DNA from: Bradyrhizobium uaiense
GTDB taxonomy: Bacteria; Pseudomonadota; Alphaproteobacteria; Rhizobiales; Xanthobacteraceae
Assembly: GCF_010811875.1 (NCBI RefSeq)
Contig: NZ_VKHP01000005.1
Coordinates: forward strand, 1 to 64,000
Reading direction: 5' to 3'
DNA: 64,000 nt
Shown here: positions 33,702 through 41,536 of the stretch, one piece after another
Layout of the letters: each line of letters starts with the position of its first letter
How positions within the stretch are numbered: the stretch's first letter is position 1
Made by a program: the position numbers and the translations under genes
The notes under the pieces: model-generated
Databases searched by the model: none
Told to the model about the DNA's origin: nothing
What the model saw: only the letters and a program-made list of their open reading frames with translations

Positions 33702-34070
33702 CTATTTCGACTTCGTCTGGTCCTCGCCGTTATGGTCTTTGCGGGTGGTAAGCGCGTTGATCATGCCGTTCAGAGCGTCCTTACTCGGCTGGCCGAGGAG
33801 GACATCCCTGCCAATCCACTTCGCGACCGGCGCAGCGTTGTGCTCCATCACATGGGGCAAGTCCTTCGAAAAGAAGTTGCCGATGTTGTCGAAAATCGAA
33901 TCCGGTTGCGCGCCGCCGCCCTCGCCGGCGCGTGTCTTCGGCTGGGGCGTGGCTTGGGTGGAGGCTCCGGCGGGATACGACCAGGGCTCAGCGCTAACCG
34001 GTTGAGCCAGCGATCAGAGCAGGAGGGCAGCAAACAGAAAAGGCGACGGGTTACGCGAAGGCCGTAACTC
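33702..34070 (-). pseudogene. small secreted protein gene with TGA inside its signal peptide
   Basis: Reading the minus strand from about 34070: RNPSPFLFAALLL, then TGA at 34016-34014, then SLAQPVSAEPWSYPAG and, further on, PDSIFDNIGNFFSKDLP and HVMEHNAAPVAKWIG, and a stop at 33704-33702. The hydrophobic run, the stop and SLAQPVSA together form one signal peptide if TGA replaces TGG (Trp). The downstream 103 codons read as normal hydrophilic protein. No ATG, GTG or TTG lies at a fitting place upstream, so the start is also lost or unclear. It follows the secreted-protein gene ending at 34119 on the same strand. Family not recognised. Confidence 0.6.
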
Positions 34071-34118
34071 GCCGCCTGATGGATGCCGCCGATGGCGGCG
34101 AAATGGGGAAAGCGATGG

Positions 34119-34790
34119 CTAACGACCGCAGGAGATCGTCCGGCGATAGATCGCACGGCTCGGGACACGCACCACACGGCACCACATTCCGGCGGGCCGA
34201 GAATTGAACGCGAGCGGGCGTCCCGACGCGTCGAACAGCATCATGCGGCTCTCGTTGGCGGGCTCGTTGTCCTCACTGTCGGCCAGCATCGCGCGCTGAT
34301 CGTCGCTGAAGGTTTCCTCGGAGTCCTGCGAGCGGAAGGCGCCGGGGTCGAACCCCTGCTGCTGCGGGAAGGCGCCGCCGTACTGCGGATTGATGAACGC
34401 GCCCGAATTCATGTAGGCAGTCGGGCGCGAGATGAAGGCATTCATCGTGTCCTGCCCGAAACCGCAGCGTGTCATCCTGCGGTACATGCGGCGCACCGGG
34501 ACGCGGCGCGCGCGGCAGGTGAAGCCGTCCCGGACGCCGTCATACATGTAGGGCCGGCCATTGGCATCCATGATCATCAGCCGGTTGGCGTTCGCCGGAT
34601 CATTGTCCTCGGCGTCGGCTTGCATCGCGCGCTGATCGTCGCTGAACTCCTCCTCGGCCTCTTGCGCGGCACGCAGCTGGTTGGGATCAACCTGGTCCTG
34701 CGCCCTTGCGATCGGGGAAGCCGCGAGAACGGCCGTGCCAAGCAACAGCACGGCGGCAATCGAAATTTTGGCGAACTGTGATGTCGACAT
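34119..34790 (-). CDS. secreted protein with a 112-residue-period internal duplication
   Basis: A 223-residue exported protein with signal peptide (ISIAAVLLLGTAVLAASPIARA). The mature part holds two copies of a 75-residue unit, residues 36-110 and 148-222, aligned without gaps at a spacing of 112. Each has FSDDQRAM followed by ADxEDNxPAN, a MDANGRP/FDASGRP loop, and two cysteines (Cys92 and Cys109 matching Cys204 and Cys221) in an Arg-rich RVPxRxxYRR segment. The acidic first half and basic second half of each unit suggest self-interaction. ATG 34790 starts the signal. Function unknown. It lies at the edge of the envelope protease island. Confidence 0.82.
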   Translation of the reverse strand: MSTSQFAKISIAAVLLLGTAVLAASPIARAQDQVDPNQLRAAQEAEEEFSDDQRAMQADAEDNDPANANRLMIMDANGRPYMYDGVRDGFTCRARRVPVRRMYRRMTRCGFGQDTMNAFISRPTAYMNSGAFINPQYGGAFPQQQGFDPGAFRSQDSEETFSDDQRAMLADSEDNEPANESRMMLFDASGRPLAFNSRPAGMWCRVVRVPSRAIYRRTISCGR

Positions 34791-35043
34791 GTCTGTCCTT
34801 TCGGCTCGGTGAGCGTCGCTGTGCCGCCCCTCGGCAACACGGTTGTGATGACAGAGCGCAAATTTCTTTGAAAGACGCCGGCCCCCCATCGGTTTGGCAG
34901 GTCGACGTCGTGGCGCCGTGGCGCGCGGGGCCTTCAATCAGATCGGCTGCCCACGCGTCGCGCGCTTTCGGTCGACGTGCAGGTCCCGCGCGATCAATCG
35001 CCCGAGGATTCGCTGACGGTCGGTGCCGGTCGCGTCGTCTCGT

Positions 35044-37152
35044 TCACGTCCTCAACCCGCTGGACCCGTCCGACGCTGCCACGGCCTCCGTCTCCGCAAG
35101 GCGCTGCGTGATCGCGAGAGCCTCACGGTGCAGCGCCTGCGCCTGCCCCATGTCATCGGCAAACAGGCGCGCGGAAGCGAGCGCCGAGACGCATTGGGCA
35201 AGCGCCTTTGTGTCACCGGATGGCGCGAGCAAGGCGCGCGCCGTCCGCAGCAGCGCCTCGCCGCTATCGTGGTCCGCGGGCGTGCTCGTCTGCGCGCTGT
35301 CCTGCATCAGGCGGCCCGCGCCGGCTCGCATCAGCATCTTGCCCTCGTGAAACGCGTCTCCGAGTCCGCGATAGAGGGAAGCGGCGCTGAGCGCGTCGTC
35401 GATGTCGCTCGGATCGTCGGCGTCCTTCACGTCACCGGATTGCCACGACAACAGCCGCGCCTGCGTCAGCGGCGGCGTGTCCGCGGTGACGCATGCGCGG
35501 GCGCGCTCGACCCAATGCCGGTGCTCCAGCATCAGCCCGAGCTCGGACCAGATCACATGACTGCAGCCGACGAGGTCGAGCGCGATGTCGCGGCTGCCGT
35601 CCGGACCGAACGCAAAGGTGAGCGCGGTGCGCAGATTGTCGACATCGGCGCCGTAGCGCGCCAGCCAGAGTTCGGACGCCGACGTCTCGAAGGCTCGGGT
35701 CGCCTGCGCGAACCGCTCAGCGAAATAGCGCGCGTGCCGCCGATGCCGGTCATGCTGCTCTTCGGCGGCAAGCCGATCGAGCGCGAAGTAGCGCGTCGAC
35801 TCGGGCATCCGGTAGCGCGTTTCGTCGTGGCTTCGGTCCGGTAGAATCAGCGATTTCTCGACCAGCGAGATCACGAGGTCGAGCACGTCAGCGTGCGCGG
35901 CGTCGGGCTCGGCGACTGCCACGATCGAGGCGAGCGAGGTCGGGCCGGCGCAGACCGCAAAGCGCCGCAGCATCTGCTGCTCGGTGCGATCCAATAGCTC
36001 GTAGCTCCATGCGATCAGTGCCTGCAGGGTCTGGTGCCGCGGCACCGCGGTACGGCTGCGGCCGGTGAGCAACCCGAAGCGCTCGTCGAGCCCACTCGCA
36101 AGCTGCCGCTCGGACAGCACGCGCAGGCGCGGCGCCGCAAGCTCGATCGCCAGCGGAATGCCGTCGATGCGCCGGCAAATTGCCGCAACGATGGCGGCGT
36201 TCTGGTTGGTCAGCGCGAAGCCTTCGCCGAGCGCGGCGGCGCGCTCGACGAACATCTCTACCGCGCCGAAGCGCTGCGCCGCCTGCGCCGTTAGGGCGTC
36301 GGTCGCGTCCGGCGTCGGCAGTGAGGGAACCCGAAACACGTTCTCGCCCGCGATCGCGAGGCGCTCGCGACTCGTGGCCAGGATCGAGAGTTCAGGGCAG
36401 GTCCGGATCAGCGTCTCGACGAGCGCGGCGCTCTCGGCAATCACGTGCTCGCAATTGTCAAGGATGATGAGGCGCTGTTGCCCCTTGAGCACGGCCGCGA
36501 GAGAACCTGCACTGCCACTCGCATGGCCGAGACCAAGCACCTCGGCGACCAGTGCGGCAACGAGGCCGCGGATCGGCGCTAGGTCGACGAACCAGACACC
36601 GTCAGGATAGGCGGGCAGCGCCTGCCGGCCGGTCTCGATCGCCAGTCGTGTCTTGCCGACGCCGCCAGCGCCGGTCAGCGTGACGAGGCGATGGCGCTTG
36701 AGGTGTTCTTGCAGAACGCCAAGCTCGTCGCTGCGACCGATCAGGCGGGTCAGCAGTTGCGGCAGATTGTGCGGAGCGTCTTTCGGCTCGACGGGCACGA
36801 CCGGTGGCACGACAGCGCGCGCAACATCTTCCTGCGTGACCGGCGCCACGAACCGATAGCCGCGGCCTGCGACCGTCTGCAGGTAACTCTTGCCGTCCTC
36901 GGTCTTCCCGAGAATCTTGCGTAGCGCCGAGATGTGCACCGCGAGATTGTTCTCTTCGACCACGAGGCCGGGCCACACCGCGCTCATCAACTCGTCCTTG
37001 GTGACGAGCTCGCCGTGGCGGCGCACCAGCGCGAGCAGCACGTCGAGCGCGCGCTGTCCGATCGTGACCGGCACGCCCTGCGCCAGCAATTCGTGCCGCG
37101 CGGCGAGCAGCCGGAATGGACCGAACACGAAGCTTATTGCGTGCTGCGCCAT
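35044..37152 (-). CDS. OmpR-type winged helix / STAND ATPase transcriptional regulator
   Basis: A 702-residue regulator. Residues 5-104 are an OmpR/PhoB-type winged helix (TKDELMSAVWPGLVVEENNL, VAGRGYRFVAPV). An NB-ARC/AAA-like ATPase follows with P-loop GAGGVGKT at 161-168, Walker B LIILDNCEH and sensor SILATSRERLAI, then helical repeats. This is the layout of signal-transduction ATPases in which ligand binding to the repeats drives oligomerisation. The protein is shorter than many relatives (about 900 residues), so the repeat region is reduced. Its ATG shares four bases (ATGA) with the stop of the STAS gene upstream, so the two are coupled. Targets are unknown. Confidence 0.9.
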   Translation of the reverse strand: MAQHAISFVFGPFRLLAARHELLAQGVPVTIGQRALDVLLALVRRHGELVTKDELMSAVWPGLVVEENNLAVHISALRKILGKTEDGKSYLQTVAGRGYRFVAPVTQEDVARAVVPPVVPVEPKDAPHNLPQLLTRLIGRSDELGVLQEHLKRHRLVTLTGAGGVGKTRLAIETGRQALPAYPDGVWFVDLAPIRGLVAALVAEVLGLGHASGSAGSLAAVLKGQQRLIILDNCEHVIAESAALVETLIRTCPELSILATSRERLAIAGENVFRVPSLPTPDATDALTAQAAQRFGAVEMFVERAAALGEGFALTNQNAAIVAAICRRIDGIPLAIELAAPRLRVLSERQLASGLDERFGLLTGRSRTAVPRHQTLQALIAWSYELLDRTEQQMLRRFAVCAGPTSLASIVAVAEPDAAHADVLDLVISLVEKSLILPDRSHDETRYRMPESTRYFALDRLAAEEQHDRHRRHARYFAERFAQATRAFETSASELWLARYGADVDNLRTALTFAFGPDGSRDIALDLVGCSHVIWSELGLMLEHRHWVERARACVTADTPPLTQARLLSWQSGDVKDADDPSDIDDALSAASLYRGLGDAFHEGKMLMRAGAGRLMQDSAQTSTPADHDSGEALLRTARALLAPSGDTKALAQCVSALASARLFADDMGQAQALHREALAITQRLAETEAVAASDGSSGLRT

Positions 37153-37499
37153 CAGACCAGGTCTGAGCCGAGCGCCGAGAGCGCGGCGCTCTCGCTCGTG
37201 ACGATCGGCGCGAGCGCATCGAAGCGTGCGATGCGTAGCACTTTAGCCACATCGGCCTGCGGGCACAGGATGACGAGTTTTCCGCCCTTGGCGGCGCAAA
37301 GTTTGGCGCCGACCAGCAGCAAACGCACGCCGGAGGATGACAGTATCGTCACGCCCGACAGGTCGACCACAACGGCGCGCTTTTCGGTCGCAACGGCGTT
37401 GAACGGCAGCTCGATCTCGATTGCGCCGGAGGAGTCGAGCCGACCGGAGAGCACGACCTTGCTTCCTTGTCCCGGCAGGTCTTCGAACCTGATATCCAT
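37152..37499 (-). CDS. STAS-domain anti-sigma factor antagonist
   Basis: A 115-residue single STAS domain like SpoIIAA/RsbV: FEDLPGQGSKVVLSGRLDSS, VVVDLSGVTILSSSGVRLL and GGKLVILCPQ. The Ser in ILSSSGVR is the position normally phosphorylated by an anti-sigma kinase. ATG 37499 begins the domain; an ATG at 37577 would add 26 residues that do not look structured. Its stop overlaps the winged-helix ATPase start by ATGA. The partner kinase is probably the divergent HATPase-STAS protein starting at 37749. Confidence 0.88.
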   Translation of the reverse strand: MDIRFEDLPGQGSKVVLSGRLDSSGAIEIELPFNAVATEKRAVVVDLSGVTILSSSGVRLLLVGAKLCAAKGGKLVILCPQADVAKVLRIARFDALAPIVTSESAALSALGSDLV

Positions 37500-37748
37500 T
37501 GCCCCAAAACCGATTCCCGCTGTTGTGGTGGTAGCATGAGCCGGCCGTCGCGGGGGTAGGTTTTCATGGGGATTCATAACTTTTCATACGTCAGCCAACG
37601 CCCAACGCGCGCGCGGAGCCTACAGTACGGGCGACGCGAACCGCTCGGGCCTGCCGGTTTCCCGGCCGGAGCTCGCATTTGGACATGTCATTGGTTGACG
37701 AAGCCACACCTTTCGGCTGAGCTGGCCCACGTCCCGGAAACGAGCCTG

Positions 37749-38525
37749 ATGCTGCATTGTGAAACTCGCATCGAAAGCCGCCAGGCGGAATTGCGCAGGA
37801 TCGTGGCGCTTACCGAGCAATTCGGAACCGAGAACTGCCTGCCGGGTACGGTCGTCAACGACATCCAGATCGCGCTCGACGAGACGCTCAGCAATATCGT
37901 GGTCCACGGCTACGACAACCCGGCGAGCGGCACGATCGTGGTTCGCCTCGCCTGCCAGAACGGCGAGGTGTGCATCGAGGTCGAGGACGAAGGCCAGGCG
38001 TTCGATCCGCTACAGGCTCCGCTCCCGGATCTCACCGCGGACCTGGCGCAGCGTCAGGTCGGGGGAATCGGCATACACATCATCAAGAGCCTGATGGACA
38101 CCGTCTGCTATGACCGCCGCAATGGCAAGAACCTGCTGCGCATGATCAAGCGCTTGCCGGCGCGTTCGTATGAGCGGCAGCCGAACTCGATGACGCCACC
38201 TCCTACTGAGGGCGTCGCCGTCCTGGCGCCGCACGGGCGGATCGACACCGCGAGCGCAGAAGGCTTTGGCGACCAGATCGTCGCCTTGATCCGGGCCGGC
38301 TGTCGCAGCGTGGTCATCGATCTTTGCAACATCATCTATGTCAGCAGCGCCGGCTTTCGCGCTATGCTGCTCGCCCACAAGCTGATGCACAAGACGAACG
38401 GCAGGATAGTGATCTGCGGCTTGTCCCCGGAGCTGCGACGATTGTTCGAAATCGCGCATTTCACGACGGTCTTTGCCATCTGCGGCACGCGCGAGGAAGG
38501 GCTGGCCTGGGCGGAGCCCTGCTGA
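37749..38525 (+). CDS. fused anti-sigma kinase (HATPase) and STAS antagonist
   Basis: A 258-residue protein. Residues 5-135 are an RsbW-like serine kinase: N-box NDIQIALDETLSNIVVHGYD, then VEVEDEGQAFDP-like G1 (IEVEDEGQAFDP) and GGIGIHIIKSLMDTVCY. Residues 150-258 are a STAS domain with IDLCNIIYVSSAGFRAMLL, which keeps the Ser phosphorylation site. In classical partner switching these are two separate proteins; here the kinase and a possible substrate share one chain. ATG 37749 is preferred because the upstream open frame does not look like protein. Upstream of the receiver-PP2C phosphatase gene, which would reverse the phosphorylation. Confidence 0.88.
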   Translation: MLHCETRIESRQAELRRIVALTEQFGTENCLPGTVVNDIQIALDETLSNIVVHGYDNPASGTIVVRLACQNGEVCIEVEDEGQAFDPLQAPLPDLTADLAQRQVGGIGIHIIKSLMDTVCYDRRNGKNLLRMIKRLPARSYERQPNSMTPPPTEGVAVLAPHGRIDTASAEGFGDQIVALIRAGCRSVVIDLCNIIYVSSAGFRAMLLAHKLMHKTNGRIVICGLSPELRRLFEIAHFTTVFAICGTREEGLAWAEPC

Positions 38526-38652
38526 TACCCGGGAGGACATGGTGCGGCCCAGCAATCTGATCTACGGCATTGCCGGCAAGCCGCCAGCCGTCCGAGCCCT
38601 CTGCAGGGCGGAGGGGGCCCTCCCCGCCATCCACTTCCAGCACTGAAGAATT

Positions 38653-39879
38653 ATGACCGCACCTGTAACGACACCTGGCCCGCGCATCCTCGTCGTCGAT
38701 GACAATGACGACAATCGCTACACGCTGACCATGTATCTCGACCTCGAGGGCTACCAGCACGTCGTCACGGCGAATGATGGCGAGGAAGCGGTGGCGCTAC
38801 TCGAAGCCGAGCCGTTCGATCTGGTGCTGCTCGACGTCATGATGCCGCGCCTCGACGGCTTCGGCGTGCTCGCCTGGCTCAAGGCCAAGGGGTGGCTGCA
38901 TCATCTGCCGGTCATCATGATCTCGGCGCAGAACGAGATTGAAAACGTCGTGAGCTGCATCGAGCTCGGCGCCGTCGATTACCTGACCAAGCCGTTCAAC
39001 AAGGTGCTGTTGCGCGCGCGGCTCGGCGCGAGCCTGGAAAAGAAGCGGCTGCGCGATCAGATGCGTGCGCATCTGGCGCGGCTCGAGCGCGAGCTCGACG
39101 CCGCGCGTGCGCTGCAGATGGGCATGGTGCCGCAATCCTTTCCCGCGCCCGGTGCGGCGTTTCCGTGGGACATTCATGCCAGCATCGCGCCGGCGCTCGA
39201 GGTCGGCGGCGACCTCTACGACGTGTTCCGCGCGCCGAACGGAGACTTGTGCTTCTTTATCGGCGACGTTTCCGGCAAGGGGATGCCGGCGGCGCTGTTC
39301 ATGGCGCGAACGAAGAGCCTGATCCGTGTCGTCACCGAGCTGACCGCGCGCGAGGAGCCCCCCGATCCGGCCGCGATCATCACGCGGGTCAATGCGGAGC
39401 TTTGCGACGGCAATGACGCGGTCATGTTCGTCACGCTGTTCTTCGGCGTGCTGTCGCCGGGCGGCATGCTCAGCTATTGCAATGCCGGGCACAATCCGCC
39501 GTACCGCATCGCCGGCCGCAACATCACGCCGCTTGTGGAGGCGGCCGGCCTCGTGCTCGGCGTCGAGCCGAGCGTTGCGTATCGGACCGCGCACGCGGAG
39601 CTCGCGCCCGGCGAGGGGTTGTTTCTCTACACCGATGGCGTGACCGAGGCCGTCAACGCCGTTGACGAGCCGCTTGGCGAGGCGCGGCTCGAGGCCGCAT
39701 TGGCGGGGGTCGCATCCACGAGCTCGGCCATGGTCGCGGCGGTCGCGGCCGATCTGGCAGCTTTCGTGCGCGAAGCGCCGCGCTCCGACGACATCGCAAT
39801 GCTGGCGCTGCGGCGCATCCCGGCAACGCTTGGGCTTGAAGTGCCGGAAACCGTGCTGGTCGACAAGGTCATCGAATGA
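38653..39879 (+). CDS. response regulator - PP2C (SpoIIE/RsbU-like) phosphatase
   Basis: A 408-residue protein. Residues 10-130 are a receiver with phospho-acceptor in LVLLDVMMPRLDGFGV and acidic residues in LVVDDNDDNR; a coiled linker (LARLERELDAARALQMG) leads to a PP2C-type phosphatase (about 170-395) with VGGDLYDVF, FFIGDVSGKGMPAALFMA and SDDIAMLAL metal sites. By analogy with RsbU, phosphorylation of the receiver would switch on dephosphorylation of STAS proteins nearby. Start ATG 38653. Its stop overlaps the next start by ATGA at 39876. Confidence 0.93.
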   Translation: MTAPVTTPGPRILVVDDNDDNRYTLTMYLDLEGYQHVVTANDGEEAVALLEAEPFDLVLLDVMMPRLDGFGVLAWLKAKGWLHHLPVIMISAQNEIENVVSCIELGAVDYLTKPFNKVLLRARLGASLEKKRLRDQMRAHLARLERELDAARALQMGMVPQSFPAPGAAFPWDIHASIAPALEVGGDLYDVFRAPNGDLCFFIGDVSGKGMPAALFMARTKSLIRVVTELTAREEPPDPAAIITRVNAELCDGNDAVMFVTLFFGVLSPGGMLSYCNAGHNPPYRIAGRNITPLVEAAGLVLGVEPSVAYRTAHAELAPGEGLFLYTDGVTEAVNAVDEPLGEARLEAALAGVASTSSAMVAAVAADLAAFVREAPRSDDIAMLALRRIPATLGLEVPETVLVDKVIE

Positions 39880-40853
39880 GGCGACGGGATTTCATCGCCG
39901 CCCTTATCGGTGTCGTCGCCGCTCCCTCGCTTGCGCGCGCACAGCAGAGCGGAAAGGTCGCGCGGCTCGGCCTGTTGCTGCCTTTCCCGGCGGTGAACTC
40001 GGATTTCGCCCAGTATTTTCGCGGGGGCATGCGCGAACTCGGCTGGGAAGAAGGGAAGAACTGGGTGTTCGAGACGCGTGCCTATTGGCGCGACCTCAGC
40101 GCCGTGCCGGGCTGCACCGAAGAGCTGATCCGCGCCAAGGTCGACATCATCATCGTGGTGACGCTGCAGGTCGCCCTGGCAGCACGGCCGGTCGCCGGCG
40201 ATACGCCGATCCTGGTGGCGGTCGCCGGCGATCCGGTGCGCGTCGGCGCGGCGGAAAGCCTCGCACACCCGGGTGGCACGATCACCGGCCTTGCCACCAT
40301 GTCGCCGGAACTCGCGACTCGGCGCGTGCAGCAATTGCGAGAAATCCTGCCCGGCGCGACGCGCCTCGCCCTGCTCGGCGAGCCGGGTACCCCGCTCATG
40401 CCGTTGATGCTCGACGCGATCCTGCCGGCCGCGCGGAGCCTTGGATTCGTCGTGCGCGTTTTCGACGTGCGCGCGCCGGAGGGCTTCAAGGCCAGCTTCG
40501 AGACGATGCGGCAATGGTCGGCCGATGCGGTCATCGTGCTCGACTCTGAGATGTTCTGGCGCAACGGGCCGCGGCTGGCGGCGGCGGCGACGACGGTCAA
40601 CATGCCGATGGCCTGCGGCTTCCGCGAGATGACGCGCGCAGGCTGTCTGTTCTCCTACGCGACCAACATTCGCGAGCACTTTCGCCGCGGCGCCACCTAC
40701 GTCGACAAGATCCTCAAAGGTGTGAAGCCTGGCGACCTGCCGTTCGAGCAGCCGACCCGGTTCGAGCTGATCATCAACCTCAAGACCGCCAGACAGCTAG
40801 GTGTCACCATCCCCGACACGCTGCTGACGTTGGCCGATGAGGTGATCGAGTAG
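39876..40853 (+). CDS. ABC_sub_bind (TrpX-like) periplasmic solute-binding protein
   Basis: A 325-residue exported protein with a signal of twin-arginine type (MRRRDFIAALIGVVAAPSLA) and the two-lobed PF04392-type fold: FRGGMRELGWEEGKNWVFE, LAHPGGTITGLATMSPEL, and KILKGVKPGDLPFEQPT near the end. No permease or ATPase genes lie nearby. Its ATG overlaps the stop of the receiver-PP2C gene, so it is co-translated with a signalling protein and may act as a sensor input rather than for transport (inference). Paralogue at 45227-46210. Confidence 0.9.
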   Translation: MRRRDFIAALIGVVAAPSLARAQQSGKVARLGLLLPFPAVNSDFAQYFRGGMRELGWEEGKNWVFETRAYWRDLSAVPGCTEELIRAKVDIIIVVTLQVALAARPVAGDTPILVAVAGDPVRVGAAESLAHPGGTITGLATMSPELATRRVQQLREILPGATRLALLGEPGTPLMPLMLDAILPAARSLGFVVRVFDVRAPEGFKASFETMRQWSADAVIVLDSEMFWRNGPRLAAAATTVNMPMACGFREMTRAGCLFSYATNIREHFRRGATYVDKILKGVKPGDLPFEQPTRFELIINLKTARQLGVTIPDTLLTLADEVIE

Positions 40854-41038
40854 CGAGTCTCGTGAGTGGTGCATAGTGCGGTCACCATCGGACTTTTTCC
40901 TATCGCGCTGCTCGCCCCCGAATTCATAACAATTCAGACACACCCCAAAGATTACGGAGGCGTATCGCGCCATTCTGCTCCCATGAAAGTCGCCCCGGCG
41001 CTGTCCTGCGCCGTAACCCCATAAGGAGCATCGTGCCG

Positions 41039-41266
41039 ATGGCCAATCCGTTCGTCGGGCAAGAAGTCGTCAACCATCGCATGCAGCGCAACCACGTCCG
41101 CGTCGTCGATCTGCTCGCCATGGCGTGGCGGACCGTGACGATCTGGAGCAATCGCGCGCATCACCGCCGCGTGCTCGGCGAACTCGACGACGACCAGTTG
41201 AGCGATATCGGCGTATCGCGCGTGCAAGCAGCCGAAGAGGTACGCAAGCCATTCTGGCGGAGCTAA
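41039..41266 (+). CDS. DUF1127 small protein
   Basis: A 75-residue basic protein. The C-terminal half RRVLGELDDDQLSDIGVSR is the DUF1127 (YjiS-like) signature, a short Arg-rich helical domain that in some alphaproteobacteria binds RNA or affects phosphate and carbon metabolism. AAGGAG lies ten bases before ATG 41039; a GTG at 41033 is also possible. It stands alone between a solute-binding protein gene and the sensor kinase. Confidence 0.85.
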   Translation: MANPFVGQEVVNHRMQRNHVRVVDLLAMAWRTVTIWSNRAHHRRVLGELDDDQLSDIGVSRVQAAEEVRKPFWRS

Positions 41267-41278
41267 TCTGCGGTAATT

Positions 41279-41470
41279 TTGGATCAACGCCATGGCCGCG
41301 CAATTCAATGCCTGCCGGGCCGGCAACGATTGGCCGTTTGTCAGACAGTCGTCCTGACGATCGCCTGCATCCACGTGGCCGGTCTCCTGGCGATCGGCGC
41401 GGTGGTCCGGCAGACGGGTGGAAAACTCGAGCCGAGCGCCGACATGGCGCAGATGCGGGCGACGCGGTGA
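41279..41470 (+). CDS. doubtful small membrane ORF
   Basis: The frame from TTG 41279 encodes 63 residues with one hydrophobic helix (TVVLTIACIHVAGLLAIGAV). No strong ribosome site is seen and the N-terminal part is not protein-like. An ATG at 41292 in another frame soon meets a stop. It may be a small membrane protein with a damaged start or a chance frame. The rest of 41267-41536 shows no other gene. Confidence 0.25.
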   Translation: MDQRHGRAIQCLPGRQRLAVCQTVVLTIACIHVAGLLAIGAVVRQTGGKLEPSADMAQMRATR

Positions 41471-41536
41471 TCTGCGCGGCCCGTCGGGAACTTATTTTAA
41501 AGACAAAGCAATCGAGCGTGTTAACGTGGTGGCCCG

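Noticed and set aside
33732..34067. Plus-strand open frame of 111 codons
   Set aside because: It is antisense, codon by codon, to the secreted-protein pseudogene, and its product is Arg-rich and not protein-like.
37500..37577. N-terminal extension of the STAS protein from ATG 37577
   Set aside because: The 26 extra residues are Pro/Thr/Ala-rich without STAS similarity; the domain starts at ATG 37499.
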